From Sphingobium herbicidovorans (GTDB lineage: Bacteria; Pseudomonadota; Alphaproteobacteria; Sphingomonadales; Sphingomonadaceae), in contig NZ_CP020538.1 of assembly GCF_002080435.1 (NCBI RefSeq), positions 62,001 to 126,000 of the forward strand: a DNA stretch of 64,000 nucleotides. The letters are read 5' to 3'. A program made the position numbers and the translations under genes. Below, in pieces: positions 18,405 to 27,897 of the stretch. The notes under the pieces were generated by a model that searched no databases, was not told where the DNA came from, and saw only the letters and a program-made list of their open reading frames with translations. Position 1 is the stretch's first letter; the number at the start of each line of letters is the position of its first letter.

Positions 18405-20012
18405 ATGCAGACTGTCGAGACGTTGAACGAGGGCCTGAAGCGCGCCTACACCGTGACCATCACGTCGAAGGACATCGACGCCCGCGTCGAAAAGGAAGTG
18501 GCCACGATCGCGCCGCAGGTCCGTATGCCGGGCTTCCGTCCCGGCAAGGTGCCGGCGAACCTCGTCAAGAAAATGCACGGCGAATCACTGCAACGCGACG
18601 CGCTCAACAATTCTATCCAGGAAGGCGTTCAGAAGCTGATCGCCGACAACAAGCTGCGTCCTGCGATGCAGCCTTCGGTCGAGTTGGATGAGGGCTTCGA
18701 GTTTGGCAAGGACGCCCAGGTCAAGATCGAGTTGGAAGTGCTGCCCGAGATCGAGGCGCCCAGCATCGACGGTCTTAAGCTGGAACGCTTGACCGCCGAG
18801 GTTTCTGAGTCGCAGGTCGATGAAGCTGCGGGCCGGATTGCGACCCAGCAGGGCGCGCTGGAAGAGCATGCCGCCAGCCACAAGGCGAAGGACGGCGATA
18901 CCCTGACCATCGACTTCGTTGGCAAGATCGACGGTGAAGCGTTCGAAGGCGGGTCGGCCGAAGATGTGAAGCTGAAGATCGGGTCGGGCCAGTTCATTCC
19001 TGGTTTCGAAGAGCAACTAACCGGCGTGAAGAAGGGTGAAGAGAAGACCATCACAGTCACCTTCCCCGAAGATTATGGCGCCGCGCATCTCGCTGGCAAG
19101 GCCGCGACCTTCGATGTAACGGTCAAGGCGATCCTGAACGCAGACAAGCCCAAGCTGGACGATGATTTCGCCAAATCGCTGGGTCTGGAAGGTCTCGATA
19201 AGCTCAAGGAACTGCTTAAGGGCCAGATCGAGCAGGAGCATAACGGCCTGACGCGTACATATATGAAGCGCAAGTTGCTCGACCAGCTTGCCGCTTCGCA
19301 TGATTTCGACGTTCCCCCGAGCATGGTGGAAGCCGAATTCAACCAGATCTGGGCGCAGCTCCAGCACGAAGCCGGTCATGAAGAAGATCCGGCGGCTGCG
19401 CTTGCAGAGATGGAAGCCGAGAAGGAAGACTATCGCGCGATCGCCGTGCGACGCGTCCGCCTTGGCTTGCTGCTTTCGGAGATCGGACAGGCCAATGGCG
19501 TCAGCGTTTCCGACCAGGAAATGAGCCGTTTGATCATGCAGGCTGCGCAGCAGTATAGTCCGCAGGACCGCGAGCGCTTCGTGCAGTATGTCCGTCAGGA
19601 TCCGATGGCCGCCGCCCAACTGCGCGCGCCGCTTTATGAGGATAAGGTCGTCGACTTCCTGTTTGAGAAGGCTGAAGTCACTGATCGCGCCGTCAGCCGT
19701 GAAGAGCTGGAAGCCGCGATCGAGGCGGAAGATGGCGACCTGAAGCCGCACGTCCACGGTCCGAGCTGCGGTCATGACCATCCTGATCATGACGAAAAGC
19801 CCAAGGCAAAGAAGGCTGCCCCCAAAAAGAAGGCGGCTGACGCCGGGGAATCGGCAGCTGCTGAAGTTGCTGATGATGTGCCTGCCAAGAAGGCTCCGGC
19901 GAAGAAGGCCGCTGCCAAGAAGGATGAGGCTATGGCAGACGAAGCAGATGCGGAGGCAAAGCCCAAGGCCAAGAAGGCGCCCGCCAAGAAGGCTGCAGCC
20001 AAGGCTGAGTAA
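18405..20012 (+). CDS. tig: Trigger factor with long His-rich and Lys/Ala-rich C-terminal extension
   Basis: Ribosome-bound chaperone and prolyl isomerase, 535 aa. The ribosome-binding domain holds MPGFRPGKVPANLVKK, the FKBP domain DTLTIDFVGKIDGEAFEGGSAEDV, and the C-terminal SurA-like domain ends near VVDFLFEKAEVT. Most trigger factors stop around 430-450 residues. This one continues with a His/Asp cluster (HVHGPSCGHDHPDHDEK) and repeated KKAAPKKKAA-type segments like histone H1 tails. The ATG at 18405 follows GAGAGAAGAG; an in-frame TTG lies 12 bases upstream. Confidence 0.93.
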   Translation: MQTVETLNEGLKRAYTVTITSKDIDARVEKEVATIAPQVRMPGFRPGKVPANLVKKMHGESLQRDALNNSIQEGVQKLIADNKLRPAMQPSVELDEGFEFGKDAQVKIELEVLPEIEAPSIDGLKLERLTAEVSESQVDEAAGRIATQQGALEEHAASHKAKDGDTLTIDFVGKIDGEAFEGGSAEDVKLKIGSGQFIPGFEEQLTGVKKGEEKTITVTFPEDYGAAHLAGKAATFDVTVKAILNADKPKLDDDFAKSLGLEGLDKLKELLKGQIEQEHNGLTRTYMKRKLLDQLAASHDFDVPPSMVEAEFNQIWAQLQHEAGHEEDPAAALAEMEAEKEDYRAIAVRRVRLGLLLSEIGQANGVSVSDQEMSRLIMQAAQQYSPQDRERFVQYVRQDPMAAAQLRAPLYEDKVVDFLFEKAEVTDRAVSREELEAAIEAEDGDLKPHVHGPSCGHDHPDHDEKPKAKKAAPKKKAADAGESAAAEVADDVPAKKAPAKKAAAKKDEAMADEADAEAKPKAKKAPAKKAAAKAE

Positions 20013-20035
20013 GGTCGTCATGGCCTGATCGGACG

Positions 20036-20069
20036 AGCGCCCGGCTTCGATGGAAGCGCGGGCGCTTTT
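20036..20069 (+). terminator. Rho-independent terminator of tig
   Basis: GCGCCCG (20037-20043) pairs with CGGGCGC (20059-20065), extended inside by GCTTC/GAAGC, followed by TTTT. It lies 24 bases after the tig stop. Confidence 0.85.
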
Positions 20070-20144
20070 CCATTGGTGAAGGACGGGCAAAATATTAATC
20101 TCGGCCGTGCATGCGATGGCTTTCGGCGGAAGGTGTGGGGGCTG

Positions 20145-21122
20145 ATGAAGGAATTTCCGGCAGTAGCAAGCGGGCAGGGGCTCGAAGGCCCGCGGATCGC
20201 CGTGATTCTACCCTGCTATAATGAAGCTGGAGCAATCGTGCAGACGGTGGAGGACTTTCGTCGCGCGCTACCTGCGGCCGAGGTCTATGTATTCGATAAC
20301 AACAGCACTGACGCAAGCCGCGAACTGGCCGCCGCTGCGGGCGCGATCGTCCGGCGCGTGGCTCAGCAGGGCAAGGGCCATGTCGTCCGCCGCATGTTTG
20401 CCGATGTGGACGCTGACATCTATGTCATGGCCGATGGGGATGCGACATATGAAGCAGCCGCAGCGCCCCGGCTCGTCGCAGCGATGCTGGAAGACAATCT
20501 CGACATGGTCGTTGGCGCGCGTAGAAGCGAAGTGGACGAAGCTTATCGGCGGGGGCACCGCTTCGGGAACTGGGCACTCACCAGTCTGCTCCAGCAGCTT
20601 TTCGGTCGCAGCTTCACCGACATATTGTCGGGCTATCGGGTGTTTTCACGGCGTTTCGTGAAAAGCTTTCCCGTGCTTTCGGCAGGCTTCGAAATAGAAA
20701 CCGAGATCAGCGTCCATGCGTTGGAACTGGCCATGCCTGTATCAGAGGTCATGACCGCCTATGGCGCGCGGCCGGAAGGATCGGTCAGCAAGCTCTCCAC
20801 CTATCGCGATGGATGGCGTATACTGCGGACGATCTTTACCCTGTTCCGCGTCGAAAGGCCGGTTTTGTTCTTTGGCCTAATCGCCGCGCTTTTGGCTTCG
20901 GTGGGGTTGATGTTGGCGGTGCCGCTGATCGCGACCTATCTCGATACGGGGCTCGTTCCACGATTTCCGACGGCGATTCTTGTGACCGGCCTGATGATCC
21001 TGGCGACGCTTTCGGGCATGTGCGGACTGATTCTGGATACAGTCGTGCGAGGACGCCGGGAAGTGCGACGTCTAGCCTATCTCGCCTTCCGGGCTCCATC
21101 CGATTTTGGATTGCGCGGCTGA
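20145..21122 (+). CDS. Family 2 glycosyltransferase with C-terminal membrane helices
   Basis: About 325 aa. The GT-A domain is AVILPCYNEAGAIVQTVEDF, YVFDNNSTDASRE and VMADGDATYEAAAAPRL (DxD-type). At least two membrane helices follow (FFGLIAALLASVGLMLAVPLI, ILVTGLMILATLSGMCGLIL). It resembles dolichol-phosphate-mannose-synthase-like polyprenyl-phosphate sugar transferases. The substrate is unknown. The frame is open from a GTG at 20073; the ATG at 20145 after GGAAGG looks better. Confidence 0.85.
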   Translation: MKEFPAVASGQGLEGPRIAVILPCYNEAGAIVQTVEDFRRALPAAEVYVFDNNSTDASRELAAAAGAIVRRVAQQGKGHVVRRMFADVDADIYVMADGDATYEAAAAPRLVAAMLEDNLDMVVGARRSEVDEAYRRGHRFGNWALTSLLQQLFGRSFTDILSGYRVFSRRFVKSFPVLSAGFEIETEISVHALELAMPVSEVMTAYGARPEGSVSKLSTYRDGWRILRTIFTLFRVERPVLFFGLIAALLASVGLMLAVPLIATYLDTGLVPRFPTAILVTGLMILATLSGMCGLILDTVVRGRREVRRLAYLAFRAPSDFGLRG

Positions 21123-21209
21123 AGCACTGGCCGTCTTCACGGCCCCCCTTGAACCCTTCCGCTTTTGTGCCGATGTAGAGGTCGGGCAAAATCACCTTGA
21201 AAGAGCAAA

Positions 21210-21845
21210 ATGACCGATATCATGTCTGATCCCATGGCCGCGCTGGTTCCTATCGTTATTGAGCAGTCCAATCGCGGTGAGCGCAGTTTCGATATTTATT
21301 CCCGCCTGCTGCGCGAACGGATCATCTTCGTGACCGGCCAGGTGGAGGATCATATGGCGTCGTTGATCGTCGCCCAGTTGCTCTTCCTCGAGTCGGAAAA
21401 TCCGAAGAAGGACATATGGATGTACATCAACTCGCCCGGCGGCGTGGTGACGGCCGGCATGGCGATCCACGATACGATGAAATATATCCGTCCGCAGGTC
21501 GGCACCGTATGCATCGGCCAGGCTGCCTCAATGGGCAGCTTCCTGCTGGCGGCGGGCGAGCCGGGCAAGCGTATCGCTCTGTCGAACGCGCGCATCATGG
21601 TGCACCAGCCCTCTGGGGGCGCCCAGGGCATGGCTTCAGACATCGAAATCCAGGCCAAGGAAATCCTCAGGATTCGCCGCCGCTTGAACGATCTTTATGT
21701 CAAATACACCGGCAAATCGCTGGAAGATGTCGAACGGGCGATGGATCGCGACACGTTCCTGGAAGCGGACGAAGCAAAGGCGTTCGGTCTGGTGGATGAG
21801 GTTTTTGATCGTCGTCCGGTCGCTGCGGATACGTCGGAAGGTTGA
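21210..21845 (+). CDS. clpP: ATP-dependent Clp protease proteolytic subunit
   Basis: 211-aa serine protease forming the ClpP barrel. It has the nucleophile block [15 protein letters not shown], the His in [11 protein letters not shown], and the oxyanion region [16 protein letters not shown]. It is followed after 132 bases by clpX, its ATPase partner. Confidence 0.97.
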   Translation: MTDIMSDPMAALVPIVIEQSNRGERSFDIYSRLLRERIIFVTGQVEDHMASLIVAQLLFLESENPKKDIWMYINSPGGVVTAGMAIHDTMKYIRPQVGTVCIGQAASMGSFLLAAGEPGKRIALSNARIMVHQPSGGAQGMASDIEIQAKEILRIRRRLNDLYVKYTGKSLEDVERAMDRDTFLEADEAKAFGLVDEVFDRRPVAADTSEG

Positions 21846-21902
21846 CATGGATCTTAATCGCGCATGCCGTTTTCTCCCCTTGTGAAACCGGCGTGACGCG
21901 GT

Positions 21903-21917
21903 CTAGGATGATCCTAG
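21903..21917. promoter_or_regulatory. Palindrome CTAGGATGATCCTAG upstream of clpX
   Basis: Perfect 7-bp arms (CTAGGAT/ATCCTAG) around one base, in the clpP-clpX gap, 61 bases before the clpX start. It is a possible operator. No factor is assigned. Confidence 0.3.
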
Positions 21918-21977
21918 GACCAGAACATCCCTAGCCAGCGGTGGTTTCCGCGAAGGGCAGGGAGGAAAGATTGGCGA

Positions 21978-23246
21978 ATGACTAAGCTTACGGGCTCCGA
22001 TTCAAAAAGTACGCTTTACTGCTCCTTCTGCGGCAAGTCGCAGCATGAGGTGCGGAAGCTCATCGCGGGGCCGACCGTATTCATCTGCGACGAGTGCGTG
22101 GAACTGTGCAACGACATCATCCGCGAAGAGACTAAGGGTGGTCTTGTCGGCAAAAAGGATGGGGGCGTTCCGACCCCGCAGGAAATCTGCGATGTTCTGG
22201 ACGATTATGTGATTGGTCAGAACCGGGCGAAGCGTGTCCTTTCGGTCGCTGTGCATAATCATTATAAGCGCCTGAACCACGGTTCGAAGCCGGGCGAGGT
22301 GGAACTGGCGAAGTCGAACATCCTGCTCGTAGGTCCGACGGGTTGCGGCAAGACGTTGCTGGCGCAGACGCTGGCTAAGACGTTCGACGTTCCGTTCACC
22401 ATGGCCGATGCAACCACGCTTACCGAAGCGGGCTATGTGGGTGAGGATGTGGAAAATATCATCCTCAAGCTGCTTCAGGCGTCCGATTATAATGTTGAAA
22501 AGGCACAGCGCGGCATCGTCTACATCGACGAAATCGACAAGATCAGTCGCAAGGCCGAAAACCCGTCGATCACTCGTGACGTATCTGGCGAGGGCGTGCA
22601 GCAGGCTTTGCTCAAGCTGATGGAGGGCACGACCGCGAGCGTGCCTCCCCAGGGTGGGCGCAAGCATCCGCAGCAGGAGTTTCTGCAGGTTGATACGACC
22701 AACATCCTGTTCATCTGCGGAGGAGCGTTCGCGGGTCTTGAAAAGATCATCGGCGATCGACTGGAAGCAAAGTCGATCGGTTTTGGCGCCCATGTCGCAG
22801 CTCCTGAGGAGCGCAAGACGGGCGAATTGCTACGCCAGAGCGAACCGGAAGATCTGCTGAAGTTCGGCTTGATCCCTGAGTTTGTCGGCCGCCTGCCGGT
22901 GATCGCGACGCTCGAAGATCTGGATGTGACCGCCTTGGTCAAGATCCTCGTCGAACCGAAGAACGCACTGGTCAAGCAGTATGGAAAGCTGTTCGACATG
23001 GAAAATGTTGAACTTAGCTTCACAGACGATGCGTTGACGGCGATTGCCAAGAAGGCGATCGAACGCAAGACCGGCGCGCGTGGGCTGCGTTCGATCTTGG
23101 AAGCGATCCTGCTCGACACTATGTTCGACCTGCCTTCCATGGAAGGCGTTGGCGAAGTCGTCGTCGATAAGGATGTCGTCGCTGGGACCAAGGAACCGAT
23201 CCGTGTTTTCAGTGAAAAAGACAAGCGCGCCGAAGACGCGGCCTGA
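21978..23246 (+). CDS. clpX: ATP-dependent Clp protease ATP-binding subunit ClpX
   Basis: 422-aa AAA+ unfoldase. The N-terminal zinc domain has [11 protein letters not shown] and CDECVELC. Walker A is GPTGCGKT, Walker [10 protein letters not shown], the pore loop GYVGEDVEN, and sensor/arginine-finger regions follow ([10 protein letters not shown]). It has normal length and pairs with clpP just upstream. Confidence 0.97.
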   Translation: MTKLTGSDSKSTLYCSFCGKSQHEVRKLIAGPTVFICDECVELCNDIIREETKGGLVGKKDGGVPTPQEICDVLDDYVIGQNRAKRVLSVAVHNHYKRLNHGSKPGEVELAKSNILLVGPTGCGKTLLAQTLAKTFDVPFTMADATTLTEAGYVGEDVENIILKLLQASDYNVEKAQRGIVYIDEIDKISRKAENPSITRDVSGEGVQQALLKLMEGTTASVPPQGGRKHPQQEFLQVDTTNILFICGGAFAGLEKIIGDRLEAKSIGFGAHVAAPEERKTGELLRQSEPEDLLKFGLIPEFVGRLPVIATLEDLDVTALVKILVEPKNALVKQYGKLFDMENVELSFTDDALTAIAKKAIERKTGARGLRSILEAILLDTMFDLPSMEGVGEVVVDKDVVAGTKEPIRVFSEKDKRAEDAA

Positions 23247-23270
23247 ATTTTTCCTCATGCATGTGAAAGG

Positions 23271-23298
23271 CCCGTCTGGATAAACCAGGCGGGTTTTT
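23271..23298 (+). terminator. Rho-independent terminator of clpX
   Basis: CCCGTCTGG (23271-23279) pairs with CCAGGCGGG (23285-23293) allowing one G-T pair, followed by TTTTT. It lies 24 bases after the stop. Confidence 0.88.
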
Positions 23299-23442
23299 CA
23301 TTAGGTGCAGCTCGTGGATTGCTGGTGCAACAGGGCCTTATATGGCTAGCGAACTATTGGCGGGCTGTGTTCAGATCGATCGATGGCGGAGCGGTAATCG
23401 CGATAACTATTGAGCGGGGTCGCCGGTTCACGTCCGCGCATC

Positions 23443-24138
23443 TCATCGTACGCAGCTATCCAGCCCATCCCGCTGCACTATGCCGATACGGGTGGCGATG
23501 CTGTTCCCATAGCTCCGCGTGAACCCGCGAGGCGTGATGGCTGCGCGCTTCTTGGGCAGGGGTAGCACGGCTGCGATCCGGGCTGCTTCCGCTCTGGTTA
23601 GTTGCCCTGCGCCGTGACGGAAATAGCGCATTGCGCCTGCCTGCACGCCATAGGTGCCGATGCCGGTCTCTGCGACGTTCAGATAGACTTCCATTATCCG
23701 TCGCTTGCCCCAGATCGCCTCGATCAATATGGTGAACCATGCTTCAAATCCCTTGCGGATGAAGCCGCCACCCTGAAACAGGAATACATTTTTCGCAGTT
23801 TGCTGGCTGATAGTCGATCCGCCGCGGATACGGCCGCCGCTTGCATTGTGTCGCATTGCCTGAGCTATTGCGACAGCATCAAAACCGTGATGGCTACAAA
23901 AGCGGCTGTCTTCGCCCGCGATCACTGCGCGCGCCATATCGGGGTCGATCTCGTCTATGCTTAGCCAATCTTTGGTGATGCCGTTAGCGTCGAACATCAT
24001 GGTCAGCGTTACCGGCGGTGGCACAAAACGATAAATCAGTACCAGCAGTAGCGAGAACGCGACAAAGCCGCCGATGATTTTGAGTATCACGCGACTCCAG
24101 CGAGGGCGGTGGCGGAGTGCGGCAGAGGAACGGCTCAT
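23443..24138 (-). CDS. mtgA: Monofunctional biosynthetic peptidoglycan transglycosylase
   Basis: GT51 enzyme that polymerises lipid II glycan strands without a transpeptidase domain. An N-terminal anchor (VILKIIGGFVAFSLLLVLIYRF) precedes the catalytic motifs AGEDSRFCSHHGFD and GGSTISQQTAKN, then KRRIMEVYLNVAETG. The frame extends to 24210. I prefer the ATG at 24138 (231 aa); the longer version would be 255 aa. Confidence 0.92.
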   Translation of the reverse strand: MSRSSAALRHRPRWSRVILKIIGGFVAFSLLLVLIYRFVPPPVTLTMMFDANGITKDWLSIDEIDPDMARAVIAGEDSRFCSHHGFDAVAIAQAMRHNASGGRIRGGSTISQQTAKNVFLFQGGGFIRKGFEAWFTILIEAIWGKRRIMEVYLNVAETGIGTYGVQAGAMRYFRHGAGQLTRAEAARIAAVLPLPKKRAAITPRGFTRSYGNSIATRIGIVQRDGLDSCVR

Positions 24139-24281
24139 CCGGCCAGTCGTAGCGCGATCACAGGAGCGTTCAAGCTGTACAATAGCGGCCAAGACGCGTC
24201 CGGGAGACATTCATCATATTTTGGAAGCATGTGTCATAAACGGAACGGCTATTAAGCCAGAAGCCTCTGACAGCGCAAACA

Positions 24282-24310
24282 AAAAGCCCCGGAGCTGTTC
24301 CGGGGCTTTT
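24282..24310 (-). terminator. Rho-independent terminator of rpoH
   Basis: AAAAGCCCCGGA (24282-24293) pairs with TCCGGGGCTTTT (24299-24310) around a short loop. On the minus strand a T-run follows, 22 bases beyond the rpoH stop. Confidence 0.88.
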
Positions 24311-24331
24311 CTCATCCAACGATCATAAGCC

Positions 24332-25243
24332 TCAGGCCAGAGCGAGGCGCATCTTGCCGATCCGATCGCCTGCGATGCGCATCATGGCCTTTTGCAGCTT
24401 TTCGAAGGCACGAACCTCGATCTGGCGTACGCGCTCGCGTGACACGCCATAGACCTGGCTCAATTCTTCCAGAGTCTTGGGCTCTTCGGCCAAGCGTCGT
24501 TCGGCCAGGATATGTTTCTCCCGATCATTAAGATCGTCCATCGCCTCGACAAGCATGTCGTGACGCATTGTCTTTTCCTGTTCCTCCGCGACGCGTTCGT
24601 CCTGAAGCGGGTCTGTGTCAGCCAACCAGTCCTGCCACTGGCCCTCGCCATCTTCGCGCATTGGGACGTTGAGCGATGTGTCACCACCCATCGCCATACG
24701 GCGATTCATGGATACCACATCCTCTTCGGAGACGCCGAGATCGGTCGCGATCTTCTTGACGTCATCGGGGTGCAGATCACCGTCCTCGAATGCTTCGATG
24801 TTATTCTTCATACGCCGCAGGTTGAAGAACAGCTTCTTCTGTGCGGCGGTGGTGCCCATTTTCACGAGCGACCAGCTGCGAAGAATGAATTCCTGTATCG
24901 ACGCGCGGATCCACCACATGGCGTAGGTAGCCAAGCGGAAGCCGCGATCCGGCTCGAATTTCTTCACCCCTTGCATCAGGCCGATATTGCCTTCGCTGAT
25001 CAACTCACTGACCGGCAGGCCATAGCCGCGATAACCCATGGCGATCTTTGCCACCAAGCGCAGGTGCGAAGTCACCAATTGAGCCGCCGCTTCAGGATCC
25101 TGATGTTCGGCATAACGCTTGGCGAGCATATATTCCTGCTCAGGCGTCAGGATCGGAAACTTGCGGATTTCCGAGAGATAGCGGTTGAGGCTGGCTTCGC
25201 CGCCCAGCGTCGGCACCGCGGGGACATTGCTTTTATTAGCCAT
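24332..25243 (-). CDS. rpoH: RNA polymerase heat-shock sigma factor RpoH (sigma-32)
   Basis: 303-aa group 3 sigma-70 factor. Region 2 reads LVTSHLRLVAKIAMGYRGYGLPVSELISEGNIGLMQGVKKFEPDRGFRLATYAMWWIRASIQEFILRSWSLVKMGTT. It includes the RpoH box with QKKLFFNLRR just after. Region 4 is LEELSQVYGVSRERVRQIEVRAFEKL. A -35-like TTGACA lies at 25311-25316 on the minus strand, close to the rluD stop, so it can be transcribed separately. Confidence 0.95.
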   Translation of the reverse strand: MANKSNVPAVPTLGGEASLNRYLSEIRKFPILTPEQEYMLAKRYAEHQDPEAAAQLVTSHLRLVAKIAMGYRGYGLPVSELISEGNIGLMQGVKKFEPDRGFRLATYAMWWIRASIQEFILRSWSLVKMGTTAAQKKLFFNLRRMKNNIEAFEDGDLHPDDVKKIATDLGVSEEDVVSMNRRMAMGGDTSLNVPMREDGEGQWQDWLADTDPLQDERVAEEQEKTMRHDMLVEAMDDLNDREKHILAERRLAEEPKTLEELSQVYGVSRERVRQIEVRAFEKLQKAMMRIAGDRIGKMRLALA

Positions 25244-25320
25244 GTCGCTTCACCTTTCCCTTTCATGCGCGGTGGGACCCAGAAGAGGCGTCCAACGCAC
25301 CGTCGCAAACTTGTCAAAAT

Positions 25321-26271
25321 CTATACGAGAAGCTCGCTTAACAGTTCCTGCATATCGGCAGGGAGTGCACTGTCAAAGCTGAGTTTTTGCCCCGTTATTG
25401 GGTGTATGAACCCGAGCCGTTTTGCGTGCAATGCCTGCCTTTTGAAACCTAGAGTTTCCAGTATTGATTTGAAACCTTTTCTTTCTCTACCGTAAACGGG
25501 ATCCCCGATCAAGGGGTGGCCAAGATGTGCCATATGGACGCGTACCTGGTGGGTGCGCCCAGTTTCCAGTCTACATTCTACAAGCGCCGCGCCGCGAAAC
25601 CGATCCGTGACGCGATAATGGGTGACGGCGTGTTTGCCACGTCCTTCTCGCTGTACCGCCATCTTCTTGCGGTCGGAGTCAGACCGCCCGATCCAGGTAT
25701 CGATCGTTCCGGCAGCTATCGGGGGTATGCCATACACCGCCGCTGCATAGAGTCTGTCGATGCTGTGCGCCTTGAACTGTTGAGCCAGCCCTTCATGAGC
25801 CTTGTCAGACTTGGCAACGACCAGAAGGCCAGAAGTATCCTTGTCGATGCGATGGACGATGCCGGGGCGAGCGACGCCGCCAATTCCAGACAGGTGGCCC
25901 CGACAATGGTGAAGCAGGGCGTTGACCAGCGTTCCATCAAGGTTACCCGCCGCAGGGTGCACGACCAGTCCCGCGGGCTTATCCACCACGATGAGATCGG
26001 CATCTTCATGTACGATAATGAGCGGGATATCTTGTGCCGCGGCCTCGGCCTCGACAGGCGCGGGCACCGTGACAGTGAAAACCTGCCCCGACAGCACTTT
26101 CATGGAAGGATTGAGAGTGCGACCCTCTGCCGACACCCGACCCTCGACAATCAGGCTCTTCAGCCGTTCGCGGGAAAGCGCTGGCAACAGATCGGCAAGC
26201 GCCTTGTCGAGCCGCTGTCCATGTTGCGCCTCGCCAATCGTCGTTTCGATGATGGAATCCCCCGAACCCAT
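25321..26271 (-). CDS. RluA-family 23S rRNA/tRNA pseudouridine synthase (RluD-like)
   Basis: 316 aa. The N-terminal S4 RNA-binding domain (QRLDKALADLLPALSRERLKSLIVEGRV) is followed by the catalytic domain with GIVHRIDKDTSGLLVVAKS (catalytic Asp) and LETGRTHQVRVHMAHLGHPLIGDPVYG. The start at 26271 matches the family. The longer frame lies antisense to the JAMM gene. Its start region overlaps the divergent gene's leader by only a few bases. Confidence 0.93.
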   Translation of the reverse strand: MGSGDSIIETTIGEAQHGQRLDKALADLLPALSRERLKSLIVEGRVSAEGRTLNPSMKVLSGQVFTVTVPAPVEAEAAAQDIPLIIVHEDADLIVVDKPAGLVVHPAAGNLDGTLVNALLHHCRGHLSGIGGVARPGIVHRIDKDTSGLLVVAKSDKAHEGLAQQFKAHSIDRLYAAAVYGIPPIAAGTIDTWIGRSDSDRKKMAVQREGRGKHAVTHYRVTDRFRGAALVECRLETGRTHQVRVHMAHLGHPLIGDPVYGRERKGFKSILETLGFKRQALHAKRLGFIHPITGQKLSFDSALPADMQELLSELLV

Positions 26272-26288
26272 TGGGTAAGCATGTAGGA

Positions 26289-26690
26289 ATGAGGGTGCAC
26301 ATTTCAAGGTCGCTGATGGACCAGATACTGTCCTTGGCGGCTGCGGATCATCGTGAGATATGCGGGCTGTTGCTGGGTTCTCCGGGCTGGATTCACGACA
26401 TCTGCCCCGCCGCCAACGTGGCTGCTGACCCGGCGCGGCATTTTGAGCTGGACCCCCGAACGCTTCTTGCTGCTCACAAGTCTGCTCGCGCGGGTGGGCC
26501 AACTGTCCTTGGTCATTACCACTCGCATCCCGGCGGTCGCCCTGAGCCGTCCTCGACCGACGCTGCCTGCGCTGCGCCTGATGGCAGCCTTTGGCTGATA
26601 ATAGGTGGTGGCGAAGCGCGGCTTTGGGTCGCCACTGGAATTGAGGGAGGCAAGGCGGCCTTTAATGGCGTGGCGCTCGATATCATGTGA
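26289..26690 (+). CDS. JAMM/Mov34 family (M67) metallopeptidase
   Basis: 133-aa stand-alone MPN+ domain. The catalytic Glu lies in REICGLLLG, and the zinc motif HSHPGGRPEPSSTD fits the JAMM pattern HxHPxxxxxPSxxD. Bacterial members cleave peptide or isopeptide bonds next to sulfur-carrier or ubiquitin-like proteins, or remain uncharacterised. No such carrier is visible nearby. The ATG at 26289 is used; a TTG at 26271 opens the frame. Confidence 0.85.
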   Translation: MRVHISRSLMDQILSLAAADHREICGLLLGSPGWIHDICPAANVAADPARHFELDPRTLLAAHKSARAGGPTVLGHYHSHPGGRPEPSSTDAACAAPDGSLWLIIGGGEARLWVATGIEGGKAAFNGVALDIM

Positions 26691-26781
26691 CGCAAAGACG
26701 GCGGGCTGGGGTTGCATCCGCCATCCCGGCAGCGCATTAGCCTGTCATCGCCTCAATCCATTATTCGGCAGCAGCACCTTC

Positions 26782-27435
26782 ATGACCAATCCGACCGACA
26801 GCATCGAATTTGCCAGCTTGCTTTGTTCGCGCCTCTGCCACGATCTATTGAGTCCGGTGGGCGCACTCAACAACGGTCTGGAACTGATGGCGGATGAGAC
26901 CGATCCTGAAATGCGTCAACGGTGCCTTGATCTGTTAGCCGATAGTGCCAAGACCTCCGCCAATAAGCTTAAATTCTTCCGTTTGGCTTTCGGTTCGGCG
27001 GGTGGCTTTGGCGACGCTGTCCCTACGCATGAAGCGCGCGTGGCGATCGAGGGCATGTTCTCTGGCGCGGGCCGGGTAAAGATCGGCTGGCTAGTCGAGG
27101 ACGACATGCTCGACAAGCTGCCGGTAAAGGTGTTGCTGAACCTTGCCCTGATCGCGGGTGACGCGCTGGTGCGTGGCGGCCAATTGGATATCGGCGCCGA
27201 AAAGCGGCCGGGCGTCACGGAAATCGTCGTGCGCGCCGAAGGTCCCAAGCTGGTGCTCGACCCGGATTTGCGCGCTGCGCTTGCGGGCGCCCTGCCGCCG
27301 GAGGGGCTTGCTTCACGCACGGCTGCCGCATGGATGGTGCGTAGTTTGGTGACGAACGCTGGCGGTGATATTGCACTTTCCCCAGCGGGTGAGCCTATGT
27401 TGCTTTTTGGCGCTTCCATTCCCGAACGGGGCTGA
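26782..27435 (+). CDS. chpT: Histidine phosphotransferase ChpT
   Basis: 217-aa phosphorelay protein that passes phosphate from CckA to CtrA and CpdR in alphaproteobacterial cell-cycle control. The dimerisation helix has the phosphoacceptor His in FASLLCSRLCHDLLSPVGALNNGLELM. The C-terminal degenerate ATPase-like domain ends GGDIALSPAGEPMLLFGASIP. The start at 26782 fits the family; the longer frame upstream runs into the JAMM gene. Confidence 0.9.
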   Translation: MTNPTDSIEFASLLCSRLCHDLLSPVGALNNGLELMADETDPEMRQRCLDLLADSAKTSANKLKFFRLAFGSAGGFGDAVPTHEARVAIEGMFSGAGRVKIGWLVEDDMLDKLPVKVLLNLALIAGDALVRGGQLDIGAEKRPGVTEIVVRAEGPKLVLDPDLRAALAGALPPEGLASRTAAAWMVRSLVTNAGGDIALSPAGEPMLLFGASIPERG

Positions 27436-27841
27436 CGCCATTAGGGAGGCGCGCCGTGGCGTTGTAAGCAGCGTCGTTGCGCGAACTCAACCGAAGCCGT
27501 TCATTCTTCGCAGCGCAGGTTTTAACGGTGGCTAAGCCGCCTGGCGGACTGGTATCGCCCTCTGTGAGGTCTGCCAAGACCGCCGACAGTGGGGAAATTT
27601 TGCCCTACACTGGTCCTGCCAGTTGGACACGCGACATGGGCCGTATGCCGTAGATGTTGGATGTCGCCCCGGGTGAAACAGCATCGCGACAATGATGCTC
27701 GCTATGATTTCCGAGTGAGCCGACTTGGCATTGTCCAGCAATTTTACGATCCAGGGGGGTGTATTTAGCCTTCGTTAATCGGGCGATTTAGCGGTCAAAT
27801 TGGTCGATGGTTTTGCATAGAATTGCACGGTGCTACCAAAA
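27436..27841. other. Intergenic region between convergent chpT and glnA
   Basis: About 400 bases with no ORF that I can support. No tRNA or strong repeat is seen apart from the glnA terminator at its right end. Confidence 0.5.
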
Positions 27842-27844
27842 GCA

Positions 27845-27876
27845 AATGGCCCAGACGCTCTTGCGCCCGGGCCATT
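27845..27876 (-). terminator. Terminator of glnA
   Basis: AATGGCCCAGACGC (27845-27858) pairs with GCGCCCGGGCCATT (27863-27876) with one mismatch and a 4-base loop. It lies about 22 bases past the glnA stop on the minus strand. Confidence 0.8.
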
Positions 27877-27897
27877 GTCTTTTTAGCCTCTGATAGA

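Noticed and set aside
24512-25495. 327-aa + strand ORF opposite rpoH
   Set aside because: Antisense shadow of RpoH and part of the rRNA pseudouridine synthase gene; no motif and no ribosome site.
27532-27741. 69-aa minus ORF between chpT and glnA
   Set aside because: No ribosome site, odd composition and no recognisable feature.
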